A stretch of 64,000 nucleotides of DNA from Triops longicaudatus (lineage: Eukaryota > Arthropoda > Branchiopoda > Notostraca > Triopsidae), in contig JAGQDJ010000202.1 in NCBI GenBank assembly GCA_022885665.1, positions 2,046,001 through 2,110,000 on the forward strand, read 5' to 3'. Position numbers and translations under genes: made by a program. Below, piece after piece: positions 1 through 11,232 of this stretch (the stretch's first letter is position 1; each line of letters begins with the position of its first letter). The notes under the pieces are model-generated. The model had not been told where the DNA came from, made no database searches, and saw only the letters and a program-made list of their open reading frames with translations.

Positions 1-716
1 TCATAATTGTAACAAGGTTTGTGTGTGAAATAAATGTTTTGATTAAAATACGTCCAGCCGTTTAAGTTTCCTTTCGTTGAAATACAGTAAACGCGTATTT
101 TTTGGTATTAGCTTACAAGCTGTCAGCATTATTTGACAGATTAATCGCCAGGTTTCTACACTAGTCAGCAATGAAGAACAACATCATTGAAGAGAGAGTC
201 GCGAATATGCATCTAGTGGACGCACCATTTAAAATTAAATTTATGTAAACCATTCGGCGTTCCGACGTTGAGTTATGGGGAGGTCTACAGTACATTGCAC
301 CCTCATACCGCAACCCTATTAGACCGTCAAATCAGGGCACCCGTTACATTCACAAACATGAAATAAAAACCTAACCCGTTCGTTATTTTAACATCTGTTC
401 TTACTTGTAATGTACTAAAAGTAGGAGGATTCTATCTTAAGCTTGAAAACATGAAAACCGAGTCTAATAAGGAGTAAAGTTCTATGCAATTTTTTCCGCG
501 ATAGAAATTTGCAGAATAATAAGGTAACCCGCCTTACATCCAGTTTCGCGCCACAGTGTGGTGCGTTAGCTAATGGGCGGTGCTAACGGAGTAACGTTTT
601 ATTTTTCAGTTCACAAGTGACCTCAATCCTATAAGGATTGGGCGAAATAGGGTAGGTGTGCGTGTGCAGTGTAGTGTTTTCTGTGATACACATGGTGTAA
701 AATCAATATTAAAATC
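1..716. other. Upstream region of the tafazzin gene, no gene seen
   Basis: This AT-rich stretch has no open frame with recognisable protein content. It should hold the promoter and 5' UTR of the tafazzin gene that starts at 717. I see no clear TATA box, repeat or RNA gene. Confidence 0.5.
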
Positions 717-1808
717 ATGTACTTTTCAACTGTCCTCGTGCCTTGCGCCCTAGGTTGTTTATATTTCCTGTGGAAACTACACAAAATGTCAACAAAACCT
801 ACCTCAACTACAGAATGGCCATTCCCAAAAGAATTAAACAAATTTTCTTGGCGGCTAACCAGTCGATTAACTTTTGGTGCAGTGGGCATAATCAGTAAAT
901 TCATGATATGTAAGAATTTGTTATCTATACATTCATAAATAATTGTTACGTAATTTACCGACGGAAATGTTTTCTTTTCTAAAAAAAAATTAATAATCTA
1001 ACCTTTTCTCAGCGGTTTTAAACCAAGTGGAAGTGAACAACGGACATATACTTTCAGAAAGTATCGAGAAGCGACCGAAACATATCCCTTTACTTACTGT
1101 AGCCAATCATGCGTCGTGTTTTGATGATCCAGGATTATGGGGTAAAATTAGATTAATAATTTGAAAATCTTGGAAGAAGTTATAAGTTAATTATTTGCGT
1201 TGTGTAGGTGCTCTCCCGTTTAAATGTTTATTTAACCCTGACATAATGAGATGGTCGCTAGCGGCGCATGATATTTGCTTCACCAATCAACTCCACGCGG
1301 CATTTTTCGCGAGAGGAAGATGTGTACCTGTTGTCAGGGGAGCTGGTGTTTACCAGGTGCAAATGTAAAAAATTCTTGCCAAGGAAGTAATAATTGTGTT
1401 TCATTTTAGCAAGCTATAGATTTTTGTATTGAAAGGCTCAATGAAGGACAGTGGGTCCATATATTTCCTGAAGGAAAAGTGAATGAGAAGAATGAATATA
1501 TGCGTTTTAAATGGGGAATTGGAAGAATTCTTGCGGAATGTAAAACACTGCCACTTATCCTTCCCATGTGGCACGTGGGAATGGACAAAGTTTTACCCAA
1601 CGTACAACCTTACCGATTTACCTTCGGTAATCAAGTCCTTTTAAACGTTGGCAACCCTATCGACTTGGGGAGCCTTGTAGAAGAATTGAAAAGCAAAGGT
1701 TATTCCTCTGAGCTTTTACGTCAAAAAATTACGGAACGTGTTCAAGATTGTATGATGAAACTAAAAACCAGTACCGAAAAGATGTATTCAGTAATGCTAG
1801 AAAAATGA
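717..1808 (+). CDS. taz: Tafazzin, cardiolipin-remodelling transacylase
   Basis: Tafazzin moves acyl chains between phospholipids and remodels cardiolipin in the mitochondrial membranes. I read four exons, 717-909, 1013-1141, 1208-1356 and 1410-1808, all with GT-AG borders and matching phases, giving about 289 residues. The HX4D acyltransferase motif appears as NHASCFDD near residue 96, and FPEGKVN near residue 170 is the second conserved block. A short hydrophobic stretch at residues 2-20 fits the membrane anchor. The length matches the family (about 260-380). The start is the first ATG of an open exon that reads into conserved sequence. Kinesin-14 follows on the same strand after about 1.4 kb. 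Confidence 0.93.
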
Positions 1809-1882
1809 TATTTTTAAAATCACAATTTATATCGTGGCACAAAATGTTTTAGTCGGAAAATACAGATTTCATCTCATCGTGA

Positions 1883-1888
1883 AATAAA
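1883..1888 (+). terminator. Polyadenylation signal AATAAA of tafazzin
   Basis: A canonical AATAAA lies 75 bases after the tafazzin stop codon, on the same strand. The position fits a short 3' UTR. This is a motif match only. Confidence 0.5.
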
Positions 1889-2127
1889 TTTTGCTTATTT
1901 TCTGCTTGATAGCTTATTAAGTTTCAGCAAAATGATACTTTAGAAAAGATTCTCTCATTACCCACTAATTATTAGTAAATCGTTGACAGAAAAATAAAAC
2001 CGTAGAAATTTAATCTCTAATTGAAATATGAGCAACACTAGTAACTTTGTAGGAAATAGAAAAATTAAGGTATTTTACCACTTAAGTGCGTCTCAAAACA
2101 AAAGCGACTTCTCGCCAATTATGGGTA

Positions 2128-2150
2128 TTTTTTTTTTTGGGGGGGGGGGG
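2128..2150. repeat. T11-G12 homopolymer junction
   Basis: Eleven T are followed directly by twelve G. Such junctions are prone to slippage in replication and to base-calling errors, so the local length is uncertain. Confidence 0.7.
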
Positions 2151-3231
2151 TGCAATTTGCCTTTTCTCCTAGGGTGGGAGGGGTGAATCCCCCAATCCCC
2201 CTGAAAATCGAGAAGCCTTTAGTTAATCTAATTAGTAATTAAAAGCAAATATTTGATTAGAAAACTTAAAAATTTCTGTATATAAACTCGAGAAATCTTC
2301 CGATTCTTCACATAATATACAGTGTGTCCCCCGTCAGACAAATGTGTATTCAGTGGAACGGTACTAAAAGGCAAGTTAAGTCATATAGACCTGATGTAGC
2401 ACTTGTCAACCTCGTATGATGAAAATATCGCGTTTTTAAACGGATAAAAAGAAAACTAGTGAGGTGCTATTCATATAATTTGTTAAATTCGAAATATTTT
2501 GTAATTATCAAATATCTTTTATAGAGAGCCAAGGCGTCAACTAAGGCTCGTTGTGTTTCTCTGTTTCAACTTGTTTTTAAACATAACTTGCTGTAGATGA
2601 CACTCGTACAAATTAGATGTTTTCAACTTATTGACAAAATATTATAAAAATTTAAGCTTAAAGAAATTATTTAAATAAAATGAAGTTAATAAAATAAATC
2701 AATATGATTTGTCTGATATTTGTTCACCAAAGTACTGTAAGTAGTTTATTTCGGGGACAGTTTCGAGCGTAGTCGCTCGGAACTTTGAGCCTAGCCCCCT
2801 GCGAGCTGCGACCGGTTGCCTATCCCTTGCTTGGTTGTCATTTTCTGCTCAGCGACGTCACCAAGCGACTGTTGTACGAACTTAGCATTCAAGCCCAGCC
2901 CCTTCTTTCTTGTGTGAGCCAATGACAACGCGTGGGGATTCAGTTTGAATTTGGCTGTAGACGCTATGGTTTAAGTTAGTGATAGTGTGTAGCCGTTTGA
3001 GCATTGGTCAGGTCTCGGATACTTTTACTTACCTTAGAGTGTTTTGTTCCTGTTTTAAGTTAAATACTGACGAATATTTGTGCTGAAAACCTTAAGTGTA
3101 CTTAACTTCGAGGTTGATTGTGAAATTTGCCTGATGTAAATTATCCTTAATATCCGTTGTTGAACTTCTAGGTACCGAAACTTGTGTAATCAACCCCTCT
3201 GTGTTCGTAACTTTATTGCTATTTTTAAAAA

Positions 3232-5889
3232 ATGAACACCAGCCGTATACCAAAGCCTGGTACAGGCATTCCATCAAGAATGCCACAACCCACTTCTACC
3301 TTTCAAAAACGAGCCGCTGTCGGATCTGATGTGACAGACGGCCCTGTTGCGAAGCGTGCAAAAGAAGGTACACTTAAACATATTAATATTATATTTAATC
3401 TAACTCCAAACATGCTTTGGCTAAATAACACGCAAATACAGAACCTTCGGTACCTTCATCTTCAAGGCCCGCTCCCACTCTAATGAGATCTCAATCTATG
3501 CTTCACCTGGCCAAGCCTAGCACTAAGCCTTCTACTGGCGTTACTTCCTCCCGAGTTTTACAAACTAGGAGACCCCTTGCCACATCCAACAATGTTCAGC
3601 CTTCGAGTACAAGTAAGTCAAACTAGTCGTAGGTGATTACTAAAACTAATGCTTATTTCGGCTTGCTTCCGGGCTCGGGTTTAGCTTCCGCTTTGGGTAG
3701 AAAGCCAGCAGTAACCAGAGGTATCGTACTCTTAAATGAAAATCATAGCCGAGCGGTATGTTCACTTTCCCAGTTTTAGGACCAGCGAACAGTAAGCTTA
3801 ATGTCGGCGCAAATGTTATTGAATCCCGCATGCATGCCATGGAGGCCCGACTCGCGGAACTCGAAAATGCCAAAATTTCCAGTCAGGGCCAAATCACCGT
3901 ATTAGATACTAGCAACGTGAAGCTCGAACGCGAGCTGAAAGAGCGGGAACTGTTGGCCGCTTCATTGCAAGAGCAGCTGGACCAACTTAAGCTTAAGCTG
4001 AAGTAGGATAGCGTAAAACTTTCTTTATTAAAATTCGATTAATAATTAAATTGCATATATATAGGACGGAAACAGCTGAAAAAGAGGCATGTGAAGCCAA
4101 AGCTCAAAACTTGGAGCACCAACTAGGGGTTGTAAAACGCCAGAAAGACAGCCTGGAAGGCGAAATTAATGCAAATTTGACAGAAATCAGAGGTTTGAAG
4201 GTAAAACTTTTAAAAACTGTATAAAGAAAGTGAAATTGACGGATCTGCAACAGAGCACCGTGGCCGAGCTGACTGCCGCTGAGCAAGGCGTAAAATCGCG
4301 TTTGGAACAAACTACCGATCGCTTGGAGAAATCCGAGAGGCGTAATGAAGAGTTGGAAAACGTGAAAGCAACTTTGGAAGCCCAAGTCGCATTGTTGAAC
4401 GCACGACTCATGGAGGAGGAAACTCTTCGTAGGAAACTGCATAACACTGTCCAGGAACTGAAAGTAAAACCTGCGCTCGTCTTTTGTAGAAATTTTACGT
4501 AAAACGTTACCTGTAGGGCAACATTCGCGTATTTTGCCGTATCAGGCCTCTGCTGTCTTTCGACACGGGTTTGCTTTATCGCACTTGAAGATCCAAAATC
4601 AGGCAACAGTTGAAATCACGAAGCCTGCAGGTAAATAAAATCATTACAGTTTCTCGAACCATACTGATACTTTTTACACTTTATTTAATTTATTTACTTC
4701 TACTCGTTAAAGGGGACAGCAATAACGAGACTTTGAAATTAAAGAACGACAAACTCGAATTTAGCTTTGATCGCGTTTTCGGTCCCGAGTCCGGTCAGGC
4801 GGACGTCTTCAGTGAAATTTCTCAGCTTGTGCAAGTAAGTTTGAATGTTTTAGTAGCGTAAAAATGAAGACAAGTGTTAAAAACGCATATTATTTTTCCG
4901 TAGTCGGCTTTGGATGGGTACAATGTTTGCGTATTTGCGTATGGACAAACCGGATCGGGCAAAACTCATACTATGGAAGGCGGTACCACGGAAGGTTCAG
5001 AGGGAATGATTCCCCGTGCAGTCCAACTGATTTTCCAACGTTTCGAAGAGTTGAAAGAGAAAGGCTGGGAGTACAAAGTAGAGGCCTCCTTTTTGGAGAT
5101 TTACAATGAACAGATACGAGACTTGCTTGGCAACAATAAAGACATCCAGCATGAAATCAGAGCTGGGGAGAAGGGCAATGAAATGATTGTTACAAATTTA
5201 AAGGTAAAACAAGTTTATTGTTTATGGCATTACCTTACTGTTAAAATTGACTGCAGATAGTTGACGTGACGAATGCGACCGAAGTTTATCGCCTTCTAAG
5301 CCAGGCTCAACAGCAACGTGCTGTAGCTGTTACTAACTGCAACGAGCGTTCTTCCAGGTCACATAGCGTTTTCCGCTTGAAAATCACAGGACAAAATAAT
5401 AATACAAGCGAATCCTGCCAAGGTAGAGAAATAGCGTGAGAATTGTATCTTTAACCAATGTTATGGTCTTACCGTTTAGGTACACTTCATCTGGTTGATT
5501 TAGCGGGATCAGAGCGGTTAAAAGAATCTGGAGCGACTGGAGCTCGATTAACGGAAACTAAGAGTATTAACAAATCGTTGGCAAACCTTAGCAACGTGAT
5601 TATGGCTTTGGCGAGCAAGGTATGTGGCAGTCTTTTCTATTTTTAATGGAAACAATTTAAGCTAATATAAAAAAAAATCTTTTAGAATGATCATATCCCG
5701 TACCGGAACTCCAAATTGACGCATTTGTTGCAATGTTCGTTGGGGGGCAACTCTAAGACCCTCATGTTCGTGAACGTGTCGCCAAAAGACAGCTGCGTCA
5801 ACGAAACCATCAATTCGTTGCGGTTTGCCACGAAAGTGAGCAGTTGTCATATCGGAACAGCTACGAAACGCATTGTTGCCGATAAGTGA
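3232..5889 (+). CDS. ncd: Kinesin-14 motor (Ncd/KIFC1 type), with a frame break in the motor start
   Basis: This is a C-terminal, minus-end-directed kinesin that cross-links spindle microtubules. Exons: 3232-3367, 3442-3612, 3685-3720, 3780-4002, 4065-4200, 4254-4463, 4517-4568, 4610-4630, 4713-4834, 4904-5203, 5257-5422, 5480-5619, 5686-5889; about 638 residues (Ncd is 700). A basic, proline-rich tail is followed by a coiled coil (about residues 120-300), then GNIRVFCRIRP at the neck-motor junction. The P-loop is GQTGSGKT, switch I is NERSSRSHS and switch II is DLAGSE. Between 4517 and 4630 the frame changes: either a 41-base intron (4569-4609) or one base is missing from the sequence. All other phases agree. 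Confidence 0.93.
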
Positions 5890-6829
5890 AGAACCAGAAC
5901 TCAAAGTGTATTTTAGCATTTATACTTCCAAAAAAAACATTCGCTTTTTTCATAAAATTTTTAATATTGTACTCTTCATTTTCACTGTCCAGTGCGCACA
6001 CAGAACCAATAGAAACGGTTCTTTTAACGCTATATTATCGGGTGTAATGCTTTCCTTGATCAATAAAATTGAGAGAGTATAATGTTTGCCTATTTATGAG
6101 GATAACAAATTTTAATCTTGAACGGTGGTACAATGTACCGTCGCATTGAGTCCCTACCGGCTTAAAAACACACTCCAGAAATATCCGTGAATGTTATCCG
6201 TCACTACCGCAACTAAAAGTCTATTTTACGCAACGAACATATCCCGTGCACATTTTTCATTTTCCCTAGAAAACGAGTAAATATGCGACACCTGAGGTAG
6301 ATTTCAACACTGGGAATAGCATTTTCAGAAACTGGGATTTGAAAGCAGTTTTAAGATTGAGCATAAAAAATTCAAAACTTACAACCGGTGTTGTTCACAT
6401 TGAGAAAATTTACATAAAAAGTCCCCAGGGTGAATACAAAAATATACGCCAACTTTAATTATATTTTCGCCCGGAATTATTTTCCATATCTAGTTCAATT
6501 TCTACACGCGTCGAAGTTTGACTTGATTATCACAAATTTATTAAGAACTTATTCTCACAAATCTTGACGATTTTCTAGATATTAAGAGCAGAAATTTACT
6601 GGAGAAAATCCATAGAAGAAGAATTCTGAATCGTTTACACCATTTGATTCCTTCCCTTGAGGCAATAATTCGGGCATACGTGTACTGACAACGTGAACCA
6701 AAGCACAGGTTGAAACAGGGTAAGGACGAATTAGCACGGGATAAACCCGGCCTTGAGTGAAACACATGGTGTAAATAAACAAGTCGCTCACCTTAGTGTT
6801 GAACTAACGGTTCCTCTGTCACAAACTTT
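5890..6829. other. Intergenic region between kinesin-14 and frataxin
   Basis: It contains the kinesin 3' UTR and the frataxin promoter. The short open frames on both strands here have no conserved content. Nothing else recognised. Confidence 0.5.
6062..6067 (+). terminator. Polyadenylation signal AATAAA of kinesin-14
   Basis: Canonical AATAAA 173 bases after the kinesin stop codon on the same strand. Motif match only. Confidence 0.45.
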
Positions 6830-7544
6830 ATGAGTGTGTTCAGCGTTAAAATGCTTACGAGACTGCCTATACTAGCCACAAGTTTATCTAGATTTTCCGC
6901 ATGCCGAAGATGTCACATGTACTCCTTCTTGTGGAAAACTAGTTCCTTGGTCCCTAGGGATAACACTGCCGTACCTTCACTTGAATTCAGAGTCACGCGA
7001 CAGCTTTCCACGTCAGTTTATCGCTTTCAGACAAACGATAGGTAAACTATGACAAATGCTTTTTCTTGAACATATTACTTTTAAACGTTCACATGTGGCA
7101 TTTTCGCAGCGTTGAAAATTCTTACAATAAATTCAGTGATGAAACGCTTGAACTTCTGTGCGAAGTATTCGAGGAAATAATCGACAACTCAGCTTTAGCG
7201 GAAGACGCAGACGTGAGCCTCTCGGTATTCATTAATTCGCCTTGTTTATACATACTCTTTTCCAAATACCGATGTCTCCTTCGCATTTCTTACAGAACGG
7301 GGTTCTCTCTGCACAGTTGGGTTCCCACGGTACATATGTCATAAACAAACAAACGCCAAATAAGCAAATCTGGCTTTCATCCCCCAAAAGTGGACCGAAA
7401 CGCTATGATTTAGTCGGCGACCAGTGGATCTATAAACATGACGGCAAATCTCTGGATCATTTACTCAACCAAGAAATTTCGGACATTTTGGGTACCACTG
7501 TAGACTTTACGACCAAGTTAAAAGCACATTTAAAACATTTGTAG
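6830..7544 (+). CDS. fxn: Frataxin, mitochondrial iron-sulfur assembly factor
   Basis: Frataxin speeds sulfur transfer in the mitochondrial NFS1-ISCU iron-sulfur cluster machine. Three exons, 6830-7041, 7110-7212 and 7296-7544, give about 187 residues. The first exon is rich in Arg, Ser and hydrophobic residues with few acids, as expected of a matrix-targeting peptide. The mature part has an acidic helix 1 (SDETLELLCEVFEEIID) and the family signature GTYVINKQTPNKQIWLSSP followed by SGPKRYD. A second in-frame ATG at 6851 is an alternative start. Its 3' end faces Bora with only 140 bases between the two stop codons. Confidence 0.96.
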
Positions 7545-7569
7545 TAACTAAGACGTCCGATACTATAGA

Positions 7570-7575
7570 AATAAA
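7570..7575 (+). terminator. Polyadenylation signal AATAAA of frataxin
   Basis: Canonical AATAAA 26 bases after the frataxin stop codon, inside the narrow gap to the oppositely transcribed Bora gene. Motif match only. Confidence 0.55.
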
Positions 7576-7684
7576 GTCTAATTTTCGACATCAGTTTTGT
7601 CAATTGTTTTCAAGAACATCCAAAAAGAGAACGAAAGTTGAAAAAGAGCTATCTCTTGCATGCGATGAAAAAAATATTTATGGC

Positions 7685-9473
7685 TTAAACATCTTCGTCA
7701 TTTCCTTCGAGGTCCTCTTTCACATCAAATGGCAAGCGTGTCACGTGAGAATTGAAGTGTACTGAACGGGCCGTCCATTCACTGTTTTGCAATCCTGGAA
7801 GGCTACTGCTCATGTAGCCCGTATCCGAGCTTACGTGCATTGAATCAACTAGAGGAATACTATGTCCCTGAGCCTATATTTTAGAAAATGTATAATTAAC
7901 AGAATTTCTTTTGTAGGTTTAAAAAGAACCTTACCTCTCTTGAAGTCTGTGATAGGGTGCAGTCAGATTGATCCCTCAGTCTGACAGACTGAAAATCGGT
8001 ATCCATAATATTACTCCCTTCGTCTTCGAACCGACCGCACAAGCCATCCTCGTAAGAATAACCATCCATATTTAACGACTAAAAAAGCAAAAATTAAATA
8101 TTTCAGTCACAAAAAGTAACGAACTGACTAGACTGAATTGAAGTTAAAATAAAAAGTGAACTGACTAAAAATATTCAATAAACGGACAAAAGTAACGTAC
8201 CACGACCATGTTGGCATCTTGGCTACCTTTCATACTGACGAAAGAAAGCCTGCTTTCAGAAATTGGCGATAAAGAAGGAGACCTTGAGCGAAAACTTCGA
8301 CTACATGGCGAAGCGGGACTTGGTGGTACAAATGGAACGTCCGTCGAAGGAGGCAAAGGATACGGACTTTCGACGTTATCGAACTAATGAATGAAATAAT
8401 TTTATCAATTATGTATTAAAATAATAACGGACGTTATTACACTGTGGCATGTGTTCTAATCAAGGCAAATAGCTTACCCATGGTGGACTTGAGTATGGTT
8501 TGGCTCCATGGGATGTGGAAGGCTGTTCCTTATCAGGGGACTCTTCCAAATGTGAAAAGAGTTTTCTTCGTAAACTTGAAGCGTTTAGGTTTGATTCATC
8601 CGAGTCTGAGCGTGGAGACTGACCCACGGCAGGCTATTCAAATTGAACATTTTAAGAAATATATTGCAAAGGAAAACACTTATTCTTACTATTTCTTGGC
8701 ACATGTACTTGGCAAGGATTTGTTCAACTTCAGGGGGCAATACCGGAGGAAAGGAAAGCGACGTTTGGGTCCACGCTAATAGGAAATACGAACGTTAGAA
8801 TAAAGAATATTAGCATGAGAAACTTAATGTTAACTACCATTGCTTGTTTTCGCTAGTTGAGGCTTCTCTTGTAGGACAATTTTGGCAGAAGGAACGCTCC
8901 AAGGGCTGGGAGCAATTTCAGGTTGGCTAAAAAACCTAGAAAGAGAATAAAACATGTTTATAATCGTTCGTCTTGTTCGCGTGTTGCTTGCTAGGATATG
9001 CCACAAACCTACCTTTTAATCGCTTCTTGGGCTCTAGCTTCGATAGCAGGATCAGGGGATTCATATTTCTTCCATGGTGACAAACCAAAATCAACTGGCC
9101 GAATTGCGGCTAATTGTTCGATATCCCATTTAAAAGATGCGTGCTACGCCACACCAAATAACGTACGTTAACACTAAGCATAATAAAAGACTGGAAAATC
9201 TTTATATTTAAATACTTCAATTTGTGATGGGCTGGTGACAGTGGCAAAGACAGACGGACTGAACGACTGTAAATGAAGTCTGTCTGCCAGTCCAACTTCG
9301 AAAGGATTCCGGTAAAGCTTCGTAGGTGTAGAATGAGGTCCAAAAGCATGAACTTTCGCTTTGGGTGTACTGGAGTGGGCATGAGCCATAGTTACTGTGC
9401 TGGAAGCCGAAGTCATAGGTTGAGCACTGTTCGTAGGACTAGGAGTTTTGATACATTGTGATCTCATCATCAT
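7685..9473 (-). CDS. bora: Aurora borealis (Bora), Aurora-A/Plk1 activator
   Basis: Bora is a disordered protein that, once phosphorylated, lets Aurora-A activate Plk1 at mitotic entry. Exons, in reading order: 9473-9216, 9143-9013, 8935-8838, 8775-8690, 8633-8478, 8383-8201, 8078-7935, 7873-7685; phases all agree. Bora signatures appear in order: RNPFE, then SPSVFATV; KWDIEQLAAIRPVDF; an APSPW block; TSLSFPPVLPPEV; and SSLRRKLF. Near the C-terminus SSDTGYMSSS resembles a phosphodegron or Polo-box site. The ATG at 9473 is the first in-frame Met of an exon open up to an acceptor near 9554; an ATG pair near 9650 does not splice in phase, so the 5' end is uncertain. Confidence 0.88.
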
Positions 9474-11232
9474 AATATCGCTTTCGGTGCACTCATGAGT
9501 CTGAGAATCGCCAAGTCTACCAGTGTCTTTGGAAGTATGATATTGCACGGCACCTAGAAAACGAGTGTTCAACTATAATTTCTCAATCCATTATCTAATT
9601 CCTATTACCCGATCTATGGCTTGCTGTGAAAGTATTTTCAACCACTCCATCATGCATTTGTAAATTATCACACAGTTATAAACAACACCAAAATTTGGAA
9701 AATATAAATATACAAAAATTTAAAATGCCAAAACTCAAAACGCTTCTTTGCGTTCAAACCGCTCGATAACAAGTTTGAATCTGGATTAAATGATCAACCA
9801 GAAGGAGTACAGCTCTGCCTTTACTTTACTACCATAGCGCCACTTAACAATGACGTTAGGAATGTGCGGTTTCCTGTAGTCACAAGAGCGCTCTTCCGAA
9901 GGGCGTGATTTGCTGTGATTCGCTGAAAGGCCTGCTAACCAGGGCTTTCAAAACTTCTCGTCCACTTTCAATCTAAATTCTATAGACTGGAGAAACTTCT
10001 CCCACTCATAATACAAAAGAAAAAGCTGCGTCATGATAAATGAATATACACGAACACAAAATTGACGATAGGCGAGATCTGCGAAGCGTAACGAAAATAG
10101 TTTGAAAAACAGCTTGAAAACTTCAATTAAAGTTAACTAACAAAAGTCTGCTACAATGCTATTCTTTTTAAAATTACAATTTTTTACATGAAAGTATAAA
10201 CAATTCTTATGTCACAACAAAGACATAAGATAAAAAGTTTTGTACATCGAATTCTAGACAAATTAGCCAAGGACCTGTTGAACGATAGAACTCCAATTTT
10301 AATACAAAACATTCAGTTGAACGCACTTAACTATATATTGCAAAATTTCATAACCCGTTTAATTTCATACTTAGCCTATGTCCCCATAATATTACTTTAC
10401 TATTTCCTTTCTTGCAACTACGTGTTATTTCAAGAGCCGGCTAAATTGTTATTGGTTGCCTGGTCCCGAGCTCATACAATTAAGTGGGTTCCAATGTATA
10501 TATTCCAAGGAAGCATAATCTTCATGCAATTTTGAAATTAAAAAATGTAACATGTGGTTTGTGAACTGTTCGTACCCGTTTGTGTCTGAGCGTATTTGTC
10601 GAAAGTGGATTCTTCTTTCGGATTAATTCGCTAATTTCGTTAATTCGTCATTACCCAACGATTCTTCAATAATTAATTCCTTGTGAACGCTAATTCCAAC
10701 CTTGTAGTGATTTTCGAACGAACACATTAACTTTTACGAAATGTCTTTCTAAAACGAGTGGTCATAATAATGATAGTAACGAGACGTTTTCTTTCAACTT
10801 TTGACACATCTCTTATTACGGAATGCTTCAATAATACGTTTCCGCAAGATCGCGTACATGTTTAAAGTCAAGGGTGGGGAGAGGTTTTCATAATTCAAGG
10901 GGAGAAAAATCTACAGTTCATTTTTTACACGACATCTAAAACTCTCTTAATCTTTCCAAAGTAATATTCAGAGGTAGAACGGAAGACTTGACAGGAAACT
11001 CTACAAGTGTTTGACTGTCAAAGCGAGTTGCCAACAACACTCATACATCAAAAGGACGAAGGAAACAAAGGGAAGTCAATATGAACATAATTCCACACGG
11101 GAGGTTAACAGTAATTTAACAGTAAATCATGAAACTGAGATATTGGGACTCTACACTCACAAGCTCATTCTACAAAATCCCAAGCCTTTACGCTTAGGCT
11201 ACCACTTATCCATCAAATCCTCATCATACATG
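9474..11232. other. Intergenic region between Bora and LRIG
   Basis: It holds the Bora 5' leader and promoter and the LRIG 3' UTR. The longest open frame, on the plus strand at 10209-10535, is AT-rich, rich in Ile, Leu and Asn, and shows no family motif; I treat it as chance. No RNA gene or repeat recognised. Confidence 0.45.

Larger units (their letters stand above)
1809..3231. other. Intergenic region between tafazzin and kinesin-14
   Basis: It holds the tafazzin 3' UTR and the kinesin promoter and 5' leader. A T11 run joined to a G12 run sits at 2128-2150, next to a C/G-rich patch (2150-2215). The 2750-2950 part is richer in G+C than its surroundings and may be the kinesin promoter. No protein gene is seen. 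Confidence 0.5.

Noticed and set aside
717..7544. Tafazzin and frataxin as a mitochondrial gene cluster
   Set aside because: A kinesin gene lies between them, and spacing and promoters look independent; chance neighbours.
8444..8779. 111-codon plus-strand open frame
   Set aside because: It is the opposite strand of two Bora exons and the intron between them; the Bora frame has conserved motifs (PPVLPPEV, SSLRRKLF).
9640..9660. ATG pair upstream of Bora as the start codon
   Set aside because: The exon it opens ends at a donor in phase 0, but the next Bora exon needs phase 1; joining them gives a stop. It may be a noncoding leader exon.
10209..10535. 108-codon plus-strand open frame
   Set aside because: AT-rich, hydrophobic low-complexity content, no motif or exon context, and it lies between the ends of two minus-strand genes.
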